Source of the DNA: Hirundichthys speculiger
Taxonomy: Eukaryota; Chordata; Actinopteri; Beloniformes; Exocoetidae
DNA length: 64,000 nt
Direction of reading: 5' to 3'
NCBI GenBank assembly: GCA_018398805.1
Contig: JAGFBZ010002028.1
Coordinates: 62,001-126,000 of the forward strand
Part shown: positions 26,101 to 41,100 of the stretch, one piece after another
Position numbering within the stretch: the first letter of the stretch is position 1
Layout: each line of letters opens with the position of its first letter
Notes under the pieces: model-generated
What the model saw: the letters and a program-made list of their open reading frames with translations, nothing else
Databases searched by the model: none
What the model was told of the DNA's origin: nothing
Program-made: the position numbers and the translations under genes

Positions 26101-29100
26101 TTCATGACTTTTGAAAGGATGTAAATGAACATCTTTACAGAGACGAAGACAGATGATCCAATTTTGACAGTTTTCGATAGGTGCATTTCTACCCAGGACT
26201 CAGACAGTCGTACGTGAGACGGCGTGAGGATGGAGGGTGACAGGAGGAGGAGGAACTGAGTGAGCAGATGTTGCTCATGCCTTGATCATCAGTGCATGCT
26301 CGGTCTTGTCTTTCATAACCCAGCGCTATTTAACCAACTGTACACAAGTTCGGACTTTTTGCGTTTCACATCATAAATCATAGGCTCTTTTATGGTATAC
26401 CGCATCTGCGCTTTGACTTCATATCTTCGGTTGTACTTTCACACAATATAGAGAGTTGGGACAAAAGTTAATGAATCTGCTCGAGATTTCCCACAAACCT
26501 GCAGCGATTAAACGCCTATGTTTGAGCTAGTGGTTAAGTCCGTGCATTTGTCTTGATCAGGGGTTTCAGAAAGGAGGTTCAGCAGTCTATTGAGTTAAAA
26601 TAGGAACTCAAGAGTCGATAAACTCTGCGTTGCAGTTTCAGATCAGTGGTTTACAGTTGGTTCAGTCAACTAGAGTATGTTGACTGAGTTAAGCCCATGA
26701 AGTGCAACTATAAAAAGCCATCATCAGTGAAGCTCTGACACCGTGATTCACCATGGCGACGTCAACTATACCTATTTTCCTTCACCGGAACGAGAAGTTT
26801 CATTGCAGTCTTGCTGTGGATTTTAGCGCGTCTGTCTGGGGAAAAGTAACATGGCTGCAGCGGTGAAGAAAAGGGGGTTGATGCAGAAGAAATCACAGAG
26901 CAAGTGTAATAAACATTTAACAACTTTAAATATCACATGAGTAACAGCTGGTGGAAACCAGGAGCATCTTAGGCCTACCTAAGATTCACTTTTCATGCCA
27001 GATGAAAAAACATCTAACGCCAACATAATAGGCTTGTCTCTCACTTGAATAACTTTTTACTCTGACAAAAGAAAAGTCATTCAAGTAACTTCGATGGGTG
27101 TAGGTGATCCTAAAGGAAAAATGCCTTTATTCACAGAGGTGGGAGTAGGAAGCTATTAAGAAATGTCATTGTAAATATTTAATGATATCGATTTTTAAAT
27201 CATGAAGGCTAATCATGTAGGCACAGAAGACACGGTACTTTCAGAAGCCAAGAGTGTGTTTGTTTGGCATTAAAGATGTAAGTTCCTGTTAAAATCCTGA
27301 AAAGAACAGTTTTATATGAATATCTGATTAAACTTTAAAACACAAGAGAAAAAAAGCCCCTCAGCATGCATGGATCTCTGATTTTATTAAACGGTTCTGT
27401 CTGCTGCTGTTCCCGGAGCACATGTCCTCGCTTTCAGCTCCAACACGACAGACAACCTGTAAACATTGCAGTATGTTTAAGCAGGAAACTGATTCAGAAC
27501 ATTCAAGGGTGGAACAGATAGAAGAGTAGAAGTAGCAGTTACAACACAAAAAAGGGACAACAAAGGGACAAAATAGACAGGATTAACCCTCCTCTTGCCA
27601 TCAGTGTTAATGTTTTCATCGCCAAAATGGCAGAAACAGGAGGTTCACCACATCGACATTCTTCCCTGTTTTGTTCCTCACCCTAAATCAAGGTTTTCTG
27701 AATCAATGTAATTTCTGTCTTGTTGTTTTTTGTTTCAAAACCAGGAAGTTTTCGTACCTTCTAAAAGCCCCAAATGCAGCGGTAACGCCTGGTCTCGACG
27801 GGTGCTGCCACCTAGTGGATACCATTTTCGCTGTACTCAGGTAGCCCCTGTTTTGAAAGGCTGCAGGTCTCTGATGTCCCTGTACCCTTTAAAATCTGAA
27901 CGGCTCACTGAATGAGACGTTTTCTGACCCAGGTCATCCCAAACAAGGTGACAGTGTTGTGTTAAGTCAAAGTTTTTGAACTGTAAGTGACTTTAAAACA
28001 CCCAAATACATGTTCCTTAAGTGCAGAAAAAAAGTCTATTCTGTGTAATTTGCTTTTTTAGTATTAGTAGACACATTTTGAAGCTGTAGTTTACAACCCA
28101 TATTGGAATTTAAGCAGTTGTTCTAACTGCTGTAACACCACAGGTCTAGTTCGATGACCTGCATTCAGCTGGCAGGAGGACAGCAGATGCTGGCAGATGT
28201 TAACCAACACATATATCACATTTTAATTGCTTCACACTGACTTCCGTTTGTTGATACAAATAAGAACACAAACTCACTGTATCCAAAGATGTTATCTCCT
28301 GTGTCATTAATTTGTCTAACTTCATTTGCACAAACAACCGCACACACTAGCTTGCAGCATGTGCTTCCTATTAGCGCCAAAAGAGGATGACGGTACAACT
28401 CCTGACTCACGCAGGGAGGCTCTCTCAGATACTTTCTGACCTCTTCACCGCCTTTCCTGCCTGCGACCGAACCACACATTAAATAATGGCTCATTTACTG
28501 TACTGCAAATCAGTAGAAGCCACACCGGCATCCCGACAGCATTAAAACCCCATGCGTTTCACTGCTTTGCCATCTGGTGACAGTCACATGGATGGAAGCT
28601 GACAGTAATTTCATCAGACGCCATCAAACTTTCGACAGATGTTTCAATTGCTTTCCAGACTGGAAATAGGTTAGGGTCTGTCTGTTTATGTTGACCTCCC
28701 CGATAAGTGTCTGGGGTGAAGTCGAACATTTAGGTATCAAAACACTCTATTTACGCATACTTTAAAGATTAAAGGAAAGGATTTATTCTCAGTTGGTCCA
28801 CATTCACTAAACAATGCTCGCATAATTGATGCACCGCAACCAGGGTCATGTGTCAGTATGCTGTAAAGGGCATTGCCAGATCACGATGGAACATGCTTTG
28901 GTTTAACACAACCAATAAAAGCCTTTAAGAGACTCATTTGTCTAGTTTATTGATGTAAAAAAAAAAAAAGAAAAATCTTTTGCCTCTCTCTTCTCTTGGA
29001 GCCTGTTTAGTTGACTCCAAGGTTGTACAAGTTGCTTTATGAAAAGGACACGTCCAGGTTAAAATACAAAACATCTCTTTCATTCTGTTTACTCTATGAT

Positions 29101-32100
29101 TCATGGAGTTCAGTTTATTGAGCGTACTGTCAAACAATTTGTTCATGTTGTTGAACAGTCTCTATTAAAGGTATTTATGAACGCATGTGTGTCTTGGAAA
29201 CGTTTTGAAAACCACAGGCAACGACAGACATGCCGGAGAAAGAGAAATCAGTTAATCAAGTACAAGCGTCTGCTACACAGAAGCAACAAGATGCATGTGG
29301 ATCCTCTGGAATATACTGGTTTTGACATTAATTTTGGCATGAAATGTGATCTGGTCATCTCAGTCAAAATTGACTATTTAACTATTATAATCTCTCATGT
29401 CTTTACTGAATACATGCATGATAATATTCATAGTGGACCCTTGGAGTTTATCGCTGGTCAAACCTCATTTGGCTGCTTTCAGTAGCTCTCTACCAGATCT
29501 GCACAACATCTGGATCAGACCCAGACAACATTCAGGAGGAAATTTTGAACATTCCTCTCTTCCAGAACTGCTTCAGCTCAGACACATTTGTGGGATGTCT
29601 GGTGTGAAAAGCTTTCTTGACAGGCATATTAAGCTTCTGGGTGGTGACTGCACAACTCCATAAAGTCGATTTATTTTCTCCTCGATAATATCAAGTTGTC
29701 CAGACCTCCAGGCAGCGAAGCAAATTCAAATCATGATGCTTCTTTACCTCACTGAGGATTGTGCATTGTGGTTTTTTGCAGTCATCTTGGCTGGACACCC
29801 ACTTCCTGGAAGAGCAGCCGCAGTACTAATCTTTCTCCATTTACATGCAGTTTGACTAACCGTGGAGTATGATGCCTACAAACTTTGAGATTACTTTATA
29901 TCTGTCCCTCTTCCAGCTTTATGCAGATAAAAAACTTGATTGTACATCTTCAGAGATCTTCAGTGGATGTCTCTCATGAGCCGCAAACATAAAATGTTAA
30001 AGTGTCTTCCGTCAATTCAAGTAGCTTGAAAACACCTAGCTATTTGTTGAAGAAATTAGTACACTTTTTCCAGCACTGTGAATATTTAATGGCTGTGTTC
30101 AATGACTACGGGATAAATTATAATTGTGTGTTGTCTATGATTACTACTTATATAATAATCAGATCACATTTTATTGAAAATTTATGCAGAAAACCCTCAA
30201 ACTCCAAAAGGTTAACACACTCTTTCTTGCCTGTCATACTTCTTAAAGTACATCTACAAAATTAAACCACTCGCATGATTTCGGTAACAGAGCACCACTT
30301 ACATGTTAACAAATCGTAGCGTGCTGATGACTCAGCAGCGCCAGAGGAGTGTTAAATAGAATTAGGTTAAGGAAGCCAGACAGCCTGATACAGACAGGAT
30401 CATTGTTAAGTGGTCACTTGAATAAGTGCTGAGTCAGACCCTCCCTCATCCTGACTTCCATCAATTATTAAGCTGAGCAAACAAGACAGAAAAAAAGTAT
30501 ACAAACCAGGCGCTTTATGGGATACACAGCAGTGTCTCAGCATGAACGTACACTCGAACAAGGAAACACGTGTCTTTTTGTTCGACCACAACCCAGTTAC
30601 TAATGAGGAGTTGACCATCTTCTAATGTTGCTGTCAGGAAATTCCCAACTAATGAATGTGTTTCAACAGCCACTTCTCTGCAACAATCTTCCTGGACCAT
30701 AAGGAATCTGTCCCATATTCATCTTCTCTGGTCAATGGGGAGCAAAAGAAAAAAAAAAAATCCCTCTGTTCCTCAGAATGGCACCAAAGGCGAAGCAGAC
30801 GGAGACAAGCTATCTGGGCCCCAGGGCCCAGACATTATCATGAGGCCATGGACGACTGCCAGAAAAACAAGAATGTGAGCAGCAACAGAGGGGACGGATA
30901 AAAGACAGGCCAAGAGAGCACAACACACAAACACTGCTCGCGTCTGCGCGCGTGTGCGTCCGACTGACCAGATGCTGGGCTGCAGTCTGCAGGGAGCGCT
31001 AATTAGCTGTGTGTTTACAGTCACAGACGGACAACAGAGCGCGGCGGGCCTGCTGCTGGCCAAGCAAGGATGAATATCACAGCTTAGAAAAGGACAACAA
31101 CCGCAAGGCAGTCAGCGAACGCACCAACCGGACCACTGCACACATACGCTCCTCTGACATGTTTATATGAAAACAAATCAATATGAAATCAGCTTAGAAT
31201 AAGTGCAGGTTGTTTTGTTTTTTTCAATAAATTGAAAGCTCTTAAGTTGTTATGTTTATGACTATTATTTATCTGCTCATACAGCTTCTTTTACACTAAA
31301 CTATATAACTAATTTTGTGTTTCAACAGACTCGTCTACGTGTATTGAGCATTTATTAGGGGTGCACGATAACTATCGGGCCGATAACAGGAAATTATGAT
31401 GTCATTCCGATAAGTCCGATATCACGATAAAAAGCCCCTATAACATATATATTTTTGTCAACACGGCAGTGCCTCGCTCCCTCTGAGCCTTGAATGACCG
31501 GCAGTGAATCATATGTTCAAGTGATGTCGGCATAATCAGAAAAACGATAACTCAATAAGGAAAATCAAGAATATCCCCTCATGCCAGAAAACAACTTGTT
31601 AACTGGGTCATAATTTTGGTAGTTGCTGACTTGAATTGATACTCGCAGTATTCTCCCACATGTTACACATAAAAAAAGAAAAAAATTCTGAAAGAACGAC
31701 TAGCAAACAAGGGAATGTGGGAATTTACGTTACACCTTGAATGCAGCCTGCAGCACAGCGTACTGATCACAACAAACATGGCGGCGTGGAACTTCGTTAA
31801 AGTTTCAGAAGAAGATAGTTTGGTGGTTATTTGTGACGAATCCTCCGAGCGAATTCTACGAGGAGGGAAGCACAAGCATAAGCTTTAATACGTAAAACCC
31901 GATCGGCCACCTACAACATAGCAATCGCTTCCATGGAGTTTTGAAATCGCGCTAACGTGAGCTAACGGAAGCTAATGCTAACGTGTGCAAGCCAGCAGCA
32001 GTCTACCCTCCCCTCTCCTCTCATCTAAAGCTTCCATGAGTTAAGAAAAATAAAAACTACTGAACATCATTTACTTTGATTAAAGGTATTAATTTAAATG

Positions 32101-35100
32101 GAACCACAAACCAAAATCCTTTAAATGTTAATCCTTTTCAGTTTGTAATTCTGATGCATGTATTTCAAGGAGCCTTTAATTTTTTTTTATATCAGTCAGT
32201 AATGCACCTTATTTAAGTTAATGTGAGATATCAAATAGGTTTGTTTGATAACTTTACGAAAATGTTTGAGAGTCTAGCCAATAGTTTTTCACTGGAAAAA
32301 TTTAATATCTGTTCATTTAAAAAGTCAAAACTATTTTTGATTTTGTTCATAGTATTGATGTATTGATCTTAGGTATATGTGTGTGTTATCGGTAATCTGT
32401 ATCGGTTTTAAAAAACAGTTATCGTGCATCCCTACCATTTATCATGTAAAGCACCAGGAGAGCTGCTGTGTTTATCCTCTGATAAGGCCGTATAAAACAA
32501 ACATGCACAGAAGTGCGCCTTCTCCTTCCTCCAGTCCCACGTACAATACGTTTGAGCCCAGTCGACACCACCCTGCTATTAACTATTAAACCCTCGTTCT
32601 CTATTCTCTCTTTCACTCCCTCCCGCAGATCTCTCCCATGCTTCAGTCTCCCGGGTCTTCCCTCTGTACTGCGCCCTCTTTGTGCTGCCTTTCTGAGGAG
32701 TTCCTCCTCTGAAGCGTCCCCCTCCCTCTTCCTTTCTTCTTCTGGAACTATTTTCTCTCCCTATCGGCCACTCCTCACCCTTTCTTTTCCATCTCTTCCA
32801 TTACCTTTCAGTTTCTCTCTCGATCATCTCCTCTCCTCTTCAGGGACATCCCTCACTTTCTTGACTTTCGTGAGACTTCATATTATGTAATCCTTCGCTT
32901 GAGTATATAACTAGTGACTTTCCTTTAACTTTCTCATCTGAATGACTTGAGGTGCTTTACTTTCTATCTTCCCCCTACCTTCATCTTGCCTCCAGTCTTC
33001 TCAGTCTGTCTTGTGCAGAAGATTTTCTGCTGTCTCCTCAATGCTGATTTAATTATGCAACGCCTCAGAGAAATACTATTTTGTGCTAATCGCAGTCATC
33101 ACAGGTTAAGTTTGCTGAGCTAAATTTGCACCTGAATATGCGTCCTCATGTCATTTTTGCATTTCGGGCCTTCAATAGATCCCAAAGTTGGGACAGTAAA
33201 TCTTTTATCGCTCTGTACTGTAACCGTTCCATCTCACAACACTTACAAAAAACAGCAAAAAGTCTTACAGCAAGAATCAGTATGGAGTTGTCAATGTCAC
33301 ATTTTCCATTTCAAATTTCTTTGAAACTTAAAGTTTCTGAAGTATATAAACCTATCTCCCTCATGCAATCATGCAAGTCGATTGTAGTGGAATGAATCAA
33401 GCCATGTTCACATTTGTTCAATTTAGTTTTAAAACACTAATTTAAAACAAAAAAAACCATGCATTAACAATTTAATAAAAAATTAAATTGAAAACTCTTA
33501 TTATAAAGCCAAATGGTGCAACTACATCACAGTTTCCAAATACTTCAACTTTTATCCCGTCCACATTAGACAGCAACAGTTACATTTACAAACTCAAAAG
33601 GGTTTCTAAGGGTCAAATTCACCAGAATAGTGTTAATGCCAGGGTAAAACCTTGACAAAAGCTCAATTTTAAAATCAGAGTATATTATTGTGGAAATGTA
33701 GCCTCAGTATTCCAGATGTTTCCTTGAAAGAAACGGGCTTGAATAGGACCATCCAAATTGTTATCAGAACAAGTTCAGAAGCCTGAGTATGTGATTGGCA
33801 TGTGGTGATGTCACTGATAGTTATAAAGGGCATTTAACACTTCTTTGATGACAGCATTAATGCAGAAACACTGAGATTTTAGAACAATATACCGGTAGGC
33901 CATCTTCAAAACCACATTTTTTCCAGGGATACCCTGCAATTGTATGTATTAGAAGGACATGGACTGAGGAAGAAGAGGGTACTGGCACTGGACAGCTCTA
34001 ACTGTAATATCTTGAATTAATTTTGTCAACAAAGAAATAAAAATCTAAGTAAGTTAAGAACCACATTTTTTTCTGTTTCAAGCTAAATGTCACGCTAAAA
34101 TAAAAGGAGCCGCTCAGTGCTTCTCACCTGAGCTGTCCCAGGTTGTAGTGCCTCGTCTCTCCGTCCGTGGAGCGAGTGATGCACACGGAGAAGCACGGCT
34201 GAAGCTGCCGGAGCTCCAGCAGGACGATGGCCAGGTAGTGGATGAAGAGCAGCGCGTCCACCAGCGACACGGCGTACTGCACGATGCCCTGGTAGTTCTC
34301 GTCCTGCGAACAACGAATGTTTTAAACCGGTCATGCGTAATCACCCAACTGATGATTTGTGAAGTATACACAAACAATACACGAATAAACTATGTGCTTA
34401 TGTAGGAAATTATCCAAAGCACATTTCAAAGCATAAAATATACACGACATGCCCCTACAGGGATAAACAAGGAGATTATACACATGTAAGGCGAGATGTA
34501 GAGCATATGAATATTAAGACACATTTCAAAGAACTGCAAGCCTTTTAGTCCCTCTGTGTGAATTTTCCTGCTGCATTTAGAAAGAGGGACCAAATAGGAA
34601 TTTTAAATTATGACAAACATAGTAAACAGACAAATATCTGCGTTTTGGTTGTTTTTGTGATTAAGTTAAGCTCCTTGAAGGGATAGGCATCTCACTTATG
34701 CCACTGGAAAGCTCTCTGTGTTCAGATTCTCTTAAATTTACGTTTATATTTTCTAGTTAGACTGTGCCCTTATTATGTTACATACCTGTGAGTCGAGGAT
34801 TCGGACTGAGTAGAAGAGCCAATATGAAATCACAAAAAGCAGCACCAGCACGGCAAGTAAGAGCCTGGAATGCAAAGACCCGCGGGAGGCCTGCCCGCGC
34901 CGGTCTACAGAAGAGCGCCCAGACGGCCAGCAGCAGTATGAGCAACTTGAAGGCCACGGAGATGAAGAGGCCCTCGCAGGCCGTCCCGCAGCTCTGCAGC
35001 TTCTCCGGCCAGAGGATGTGAGGGAGGACCAAGAAAGCCAGCGGTGTGAGGAACACAAGCAGGCCCAGGACCACCGCCAAGGTTCGGGTGAGGTAACGGC

Positions 35101-38100
35101 GGCAGTCGAGCCCCACGCTGTCTTCCAGGTCTTTGGTGATGCGAGCGATGTCCTCCTGGGACAGGCTGTGCTCCGATGTGCCTGTGACGGCAGTGGTGGT
35201 CTCACCCCAGTTGTCATCCTGAGAACATAAAAAAATTATTTGCAATACCAACCAACATCCCCGTTCCCTTATTTCATTATCCGTCTTTTCTTGATCTTTA
35301 ATGAATCTTTAAAAATCAATCCTGTCAGCCAGGATGTAGAAGGAATGAACAGATAAGGATATGTGTTGCTTGTTCCTGCAGCAACGTATTGCCCACTGAA
35401 ATTACGTACACGCACTTTTCTTTGCTTATGACTTCCAAAAAGAAATAAGTCAGAGATTATTTCCAAGCACGTGAGAAAGAAAGGAATAGAAAGTAGGAAG
35501 TGGAAAAAGCAAACAGAACGAGCTGCCAACCGGGCTGCGTGCTGACGTTTGGGTCCGACTGCATCCGCAGATAATGAATGTCAGCGGTGTCAGAGGAGAG
35601 CTGTTAGAACAACACAGATAAGGACTCTTTACATGGCAGTCATAACAAGCTCCTGACGTGGTTCTGTGAGCGGATGAGCGTTGCTCATGCCAGCGAAAAA
35701 AAAAAAAGGGCAGATGATCAACAGTAATCAGCAGCAAGAGCATTCAATAATGGACCCACCCACTCATCAGCCAAAAGAGCACTCACTCAAATGTAAGGAT
35801 CACATCAATAAGATGTTCCCATTACAAACAGCAAGAGGATTATCAAGAAGATATATAATAAAGACTGAGGGGTTTGGGAGGAGGAGGAGGAGGAGGAGGA
35901 GGATGAGGAGGATGGAGCGTTGAACAGAGAATATGCTGCTGACCTCTGGGTTACAGCAGCACAGATGAAGCAGAACAATGGGAGGACCGCTGTAGTCCGA
36001 CCAGTATGACCTTAAAACCTGACAGAAGCTACACTACAGTGAATGGAAAAAATTATTAGACCACCATTTTTTCTTCACTTTCTTGTTCATTTTAATACCT
36101 GGTACCACCAAACGTCATCATGTGACTAAAACAGACAGAAAAGAAAACACTGAATGCATAAAAGCAGTGTTTTTGGCAGTACAACGTCATAGCTATTGAT
36201 GTAAAAACTTAAGTGATTTAGGTTATAATCAAGAAAACCATGGAAAATGGTAAGATATCAGCTCTTAAATAAAACTCTTATGAGCAATCTTTGTGGTTAT
36301 CGTTATGTTTGTCCAAACAAATGTACCTTTAGTTGTACTAGGCATTAAAATGAACAAGAAACTGAAGAAAACAAGGGTGGTCTAATAATTTTTTCCATGA
36401 CTGTATATCCTCGTATACCAAAAAGGATTTTTAGTTTTGCATTCAAACAGATTGTGGAAAAAAAACAAGATTAAAACTTTGCAAGTAAGGATTAGGTAGT
36501 AGTCCAGCAATGTTTTATAGATTTATACTCTTTCAATAGAGCCAATGCTATGATAACAGGTGTTGCTTATATAAAGCAAAGTAAATCATTCATCTTTACT
36601 TCCCTTCTGAAAAAAAAAACATGATATCTCTTAGTGTAACAGAACCTTGATTTTTGTCTAAATGTAGAGAACTAATTCCCTCAGTCTGAACATCATTTAT
36701 GTCTTTGTAAAGTCTCAGCTCCTCAAGGATATTCTACATCCTTAGATATAGTTATAGGGTATTTTATATATACCTAAAAATATTCCTGCCGGGACCAATT
36801 TAATGAAGGAGTTTGATCAATGTTGCCCTGGTAACCTCGGTAAATAACCACGCTGGTACAACTACACTACACACAAACACTGCCTGCTTCAAACAACTGG
36901 GGGAAACAAAAGTATTGATTCAAAAAACACAGAAACCCGACCTGAATTTTGGCCTCAACTACATCACTTTCTCAGATTTCAGAAGAGTACTGCCAACAGG
37001 TCTGTAACACAACACCTCTGCAGCTACACACAAGTGTGAGTCTGTCATTTCACTGCTGCAAATCAAAACAAACCTTTTACGTCTCATGTCTCCATTTTTG
37101 GTTTGCTAAGTAGATTTTTAGAAGTCCACCACCATCGAGAACATAAATGATGAGTTTACAGGGATATTTTCTACAGCTTCAAGAAATCTGGAACCAATGT
37201 TTGATTCTCACCTCTATCAAGCACACACATTACCAAGCTGATGTAAGAAGTAAATCTTCAGGTTTAAACACAATTTTGAGAAATTATGCAAATATTTTCA
37301 TTTTATAACACCACTGCAGGATCACTCAAAGGTGACGACATGCAAACCGTGGATGTGTTGGTATAGTTTTCACTGACAGTCTCTTTGATGAAGCCCGGCA
37401 CTGAAATCTGGCTCGGCTTCATCTGGCCTTTGACACGAGGTTGTAAATACTCGTGTCGCTGTCTGTATTCCTCTGGAGGGCCAAGCATCTCCTCTGACCC
37501 CACTCAGGAGACCTAAACTCAACCGAGGAATGCATGGCTCAGGTTCAAAGTGTCAGAAGGTCTACATGCACCCACATTCCTGCAGGCAACCTGACGCTGT
37601 GTGTACTAAAGGGGGCAACGCGTCTCCACCTCATTTACTCTGGGAAGCGAACCAACTCAAATCGTGAATTTAAGGCAAGAAAAAAATTAACTCAGTTAAA
37701 ATTCACAAAAGGAGAGAAATTTTTTTTTTTTTTTTAAACATAATAATTTCTAAAAGCTGGAACAAATGTGATAAACATTTAAGATGAATAAATGGATTAA
37801 AAGAGCTTATTTGCACTTGATAAAACAGGGCAGATCTGCTACACACACACAGATCTGTGTTTCAGGACTGTATTCATGTGAGGCAATTGAAGAACTAAAG
37901 AAAGCAAAACCTCAGTTTTCTTTTCTGTATCAGCATAGAAGAATGCTCCATGGAAGGTGGAGCCAGATGCTTAAATCGTAAATCGTTCAGGAGCGACAAC
38001 TTAAACACCTAAGCGGTAGGGGAGATACAAAACCAGAAACGTATAAATGTGTCATTTGAAATTTCCAGCGTGAGAAAGACTATGTGATGTCTCCTGTGTG

Positions 38101-41100
38101 CCGTGGAGCGCAGGGGCTCACTTCTGTTCACCTGTCCACAGATTCTTGAGCCTTAATGCCAGTCGATTCGCTGTCTGGCTGGTGAAGACGAGCATGCTGC
38201 GTGCACGTGTATGAAAACAGGAAATCAATAGGCATTAGGTGTAATAAAGAGTGCCTCTCTGACTGGAGCGCACTTCAACAACACCCAGGGGAGACATGAA
38301 TCACAGCATCTTAAGCCTTGTAACTCATACACTGTTCACTCATTGCTTTTGTTTTATAACCAGAGTTTGATGCTACTTCTAGAAGAGGACACATTTTGTT
38401 GAAAAAAAAAATTACTTTGCCTGCTAGTCAGGCTATGAGTGACTATTATTGTAAAAACGTAATGGTCACATTGTTTGAGTGTGTGTGGATCTAAAAACCC
38501 GCCACTCTGAGCGGTTCAGATGTTTACGGCGATATTATGTCATCGGCTCGGCTCAGAGTAGTAATTATCCCGCAACCTCATTCCTCACTTGTAAAAACTT
38601 AACAGCGGGCGCTGCTGTGGCAGGAAGGCCAGAAATGCAAACATAAACAACAAAAAGACAGGGAAGGTGAAAGGTGGGCCGCTGCATGAAGGAACGCAAA
38701 CGACAATCTGGCTTTGGGTAAAGGAAACAAGTCAGAGGGGTGATGAGTGGCAGTCAGGAAGAGACCTTAGGTGTGAAATACAGACAAGAAGCAGAACTAA
38801 ACAGAATGCATGGCAAAAAAAGCTTGAAAAAATGCAACAGTGAAGTGAAGGCTAAGGCGCAAAGGGAAAACTGATTTATAAATAAAACAAATAAAATGAC
38901 TAGAAAGTTAAATGTAGAAATCAAAAGGGCAAGGCTTACTGAAACAAGACCGCATTGATGATAACATTTCTACTAACTGTAACTGATACGTAATTAACTT
39001 AAGAATGACAATACACTAGTAAAACTGTTCCAGTAAGGGATGCACATGGTTAACCATTTAACCGTTTAACTGTTAACCGATAACAGTAACTCTAACTGAT
39101 TAATACTAACGGTCAATTTTGTTTTTAAGCTACGTAATTCAATCAACTCGTGGAGGCGTGTCGACAAGTGCAACAGGCCTCTGATTGGTCAATTCTACAT
39201 CCGCGTAGAAAAGAGCGCGTCATTGAAAAAATGAGAAAGTACCCACATCTGTACGATTCTGGTTCTCCACACTACAAAGACAGCACATATTCTAGTAAGT
39301 TTAGCTAGTTCGTGATTGTCGCTCTTGCATTGTGGCGTGGAATAACATAGCGGAGACCGCGCTAGTATAAATCAAAAGTGACGGCGGCATCTCTGCGACA
39401 AGCTGACGGCGACACATTGCCGCGAGAGTTGCACGGGGAAGTGTCCGCATGCGTTCACGACAACGCGTGCAACATCGCGGCAGCCAACCCTCCCGGACTT
39501 ATCGGTTAACGGTTATTAATCGGTTAAAGGGCGTCGGTTAACGGTCGTAAAAAAAAATCCAAAATGTGCATCCCTAGTTCCACTACTTTATACAATGTTT
39601 TATATCCCAACTAGAAAATAGGACTTATGCACTTTCTTTGTGCACTTTCTGCAGTTTTCCCGCCCAGACATGTATTTTTTTTATTATAACTTAAAAACAC
39701 ATGTGAGACGTTGCCCAGGTAAGCAAAACTTTATAACTATTGCCTTTAAAAGCTCTTCTTTTTGAGAATTGATCAACTAAAGGAAAGAAAAATGCTCATA
39801 ATAATAATAATAATAATAATAATACTTGCCATAAAAGAAAACCTTCTCAATTTATCAAGTATGCTTATCTTGAAAGTTTGAACAAGCCTTCATGTACATG
39901 AACACTTTCTGACACATGGAAATGAAAATTTGGGACCATTTTGTTGCTGGATCCTTACTACTGTACCTGGTTTTTCCCTCCACCCAGTGACTAAAAATAG
40001 AAATTAGTGACCCACATTTCCACTCTGGATTAACCAGTCACCACAAGGCTGATCTGGTTCAGTACCGACAGCCTTGCAACAAGCCCAGTCCCATTCATCG
40101 CAGGAAAATAAGTGAAACTGAGAGGAGATGACGAACAAAGAGGTGGAAGAAAAGAGGCAACAACACATGGCATGAACGTTCAATAAAAGGACGGGCAATT
40201 ATGTTGAGGAGAACCATTAATCCAGAGAGGCAGAGAAAGCAGAGAGGTTCCAGCAGCAACATGAGAAATCCTCTGTTCACAACCGCATGTGAATCCACAC
40301 ACGTCGGCTGAACACCTGTCAGGGCTTCTCGTGTCCTACATCTGCAGTGATTTATTCAACCCAGATGAGGTTTTACAAGCAATTCCTGCACACTGGGAGG
40401 AGCTGAGGCAGGTATGCTGGGAGGTGAACAGCTGAGTAACGGAAATGAAACGAAGCGTTCTCACTTCTGAGGAAGTGGATGAGTAGAGAACAAGAGAGAG
40501 TCAAGGAACAACGCCAGGCTTCAGAGATGTATTCTACGCAAATCTTTAAAAAACATTACTTTTTTGTGCTTATGAACCTATTTGTGAGTGTCTGAAGAAA
40601 CCACAAACCCAAAAACTTTCAGATCACGTTCCCTCTTTGTTTGGCACCAGCTCTAAAAATATTTCATTCAGTGAGCGGTTCACTCTTACAAAGGACTGCG
40701 ACATCACAGACCAAAACTGGAGTAGGATTATACAGGTTGTCACTTTCATCTCTACCCAAGATGCTTCTTGTTGCATGTGCCACACTTCTGAAGGTAGCAC
40801 AAAGCTGTGGCACCAATATAAAAAGAGGCATGTCAGACAAAAGTGGGGAGTGGAGTATAGTGGACTGAAATTGACTTCCACCCTGAAGATATGGTTGGAA
40901 TAAAAAGAGGGGGTTTTGATCTGCATCTCTGAGGTAATTTGACCAAAGACATCTTGTTAATACCTCAGGTAACGTGTCTGCATTGGAAAAGAAAAAAAAT
41001 TCACAATATGTACCCTTTATAAATAAGTCTAAAAGTGACATTTCTACTGAATTTCTCAAATTGTTCCAGTAAGTCAAAATAAGGTCGAAACTATCTTTGC

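Larger units (their letters stand above)
25689..34127 (-). other. vangl1: vangl1 intron 4 (8.4 kb)
   Basis: No exon recognised on either strand. Contains the Harbinger-like end at 26561 and the hAT at 31356. The stretch 29440-30080 has the look of an old DNA-transposon copy, but no ends or protein could be identified. Confidence 0.6.

Noticed and set aside
29096..29485. Open frame of 129 codons in vangl1 intron 4
   Set aside because: No recognisable motif and ordinary intronic base composition; no supporting splice sites. Possibly part of an unidentified old repeat.
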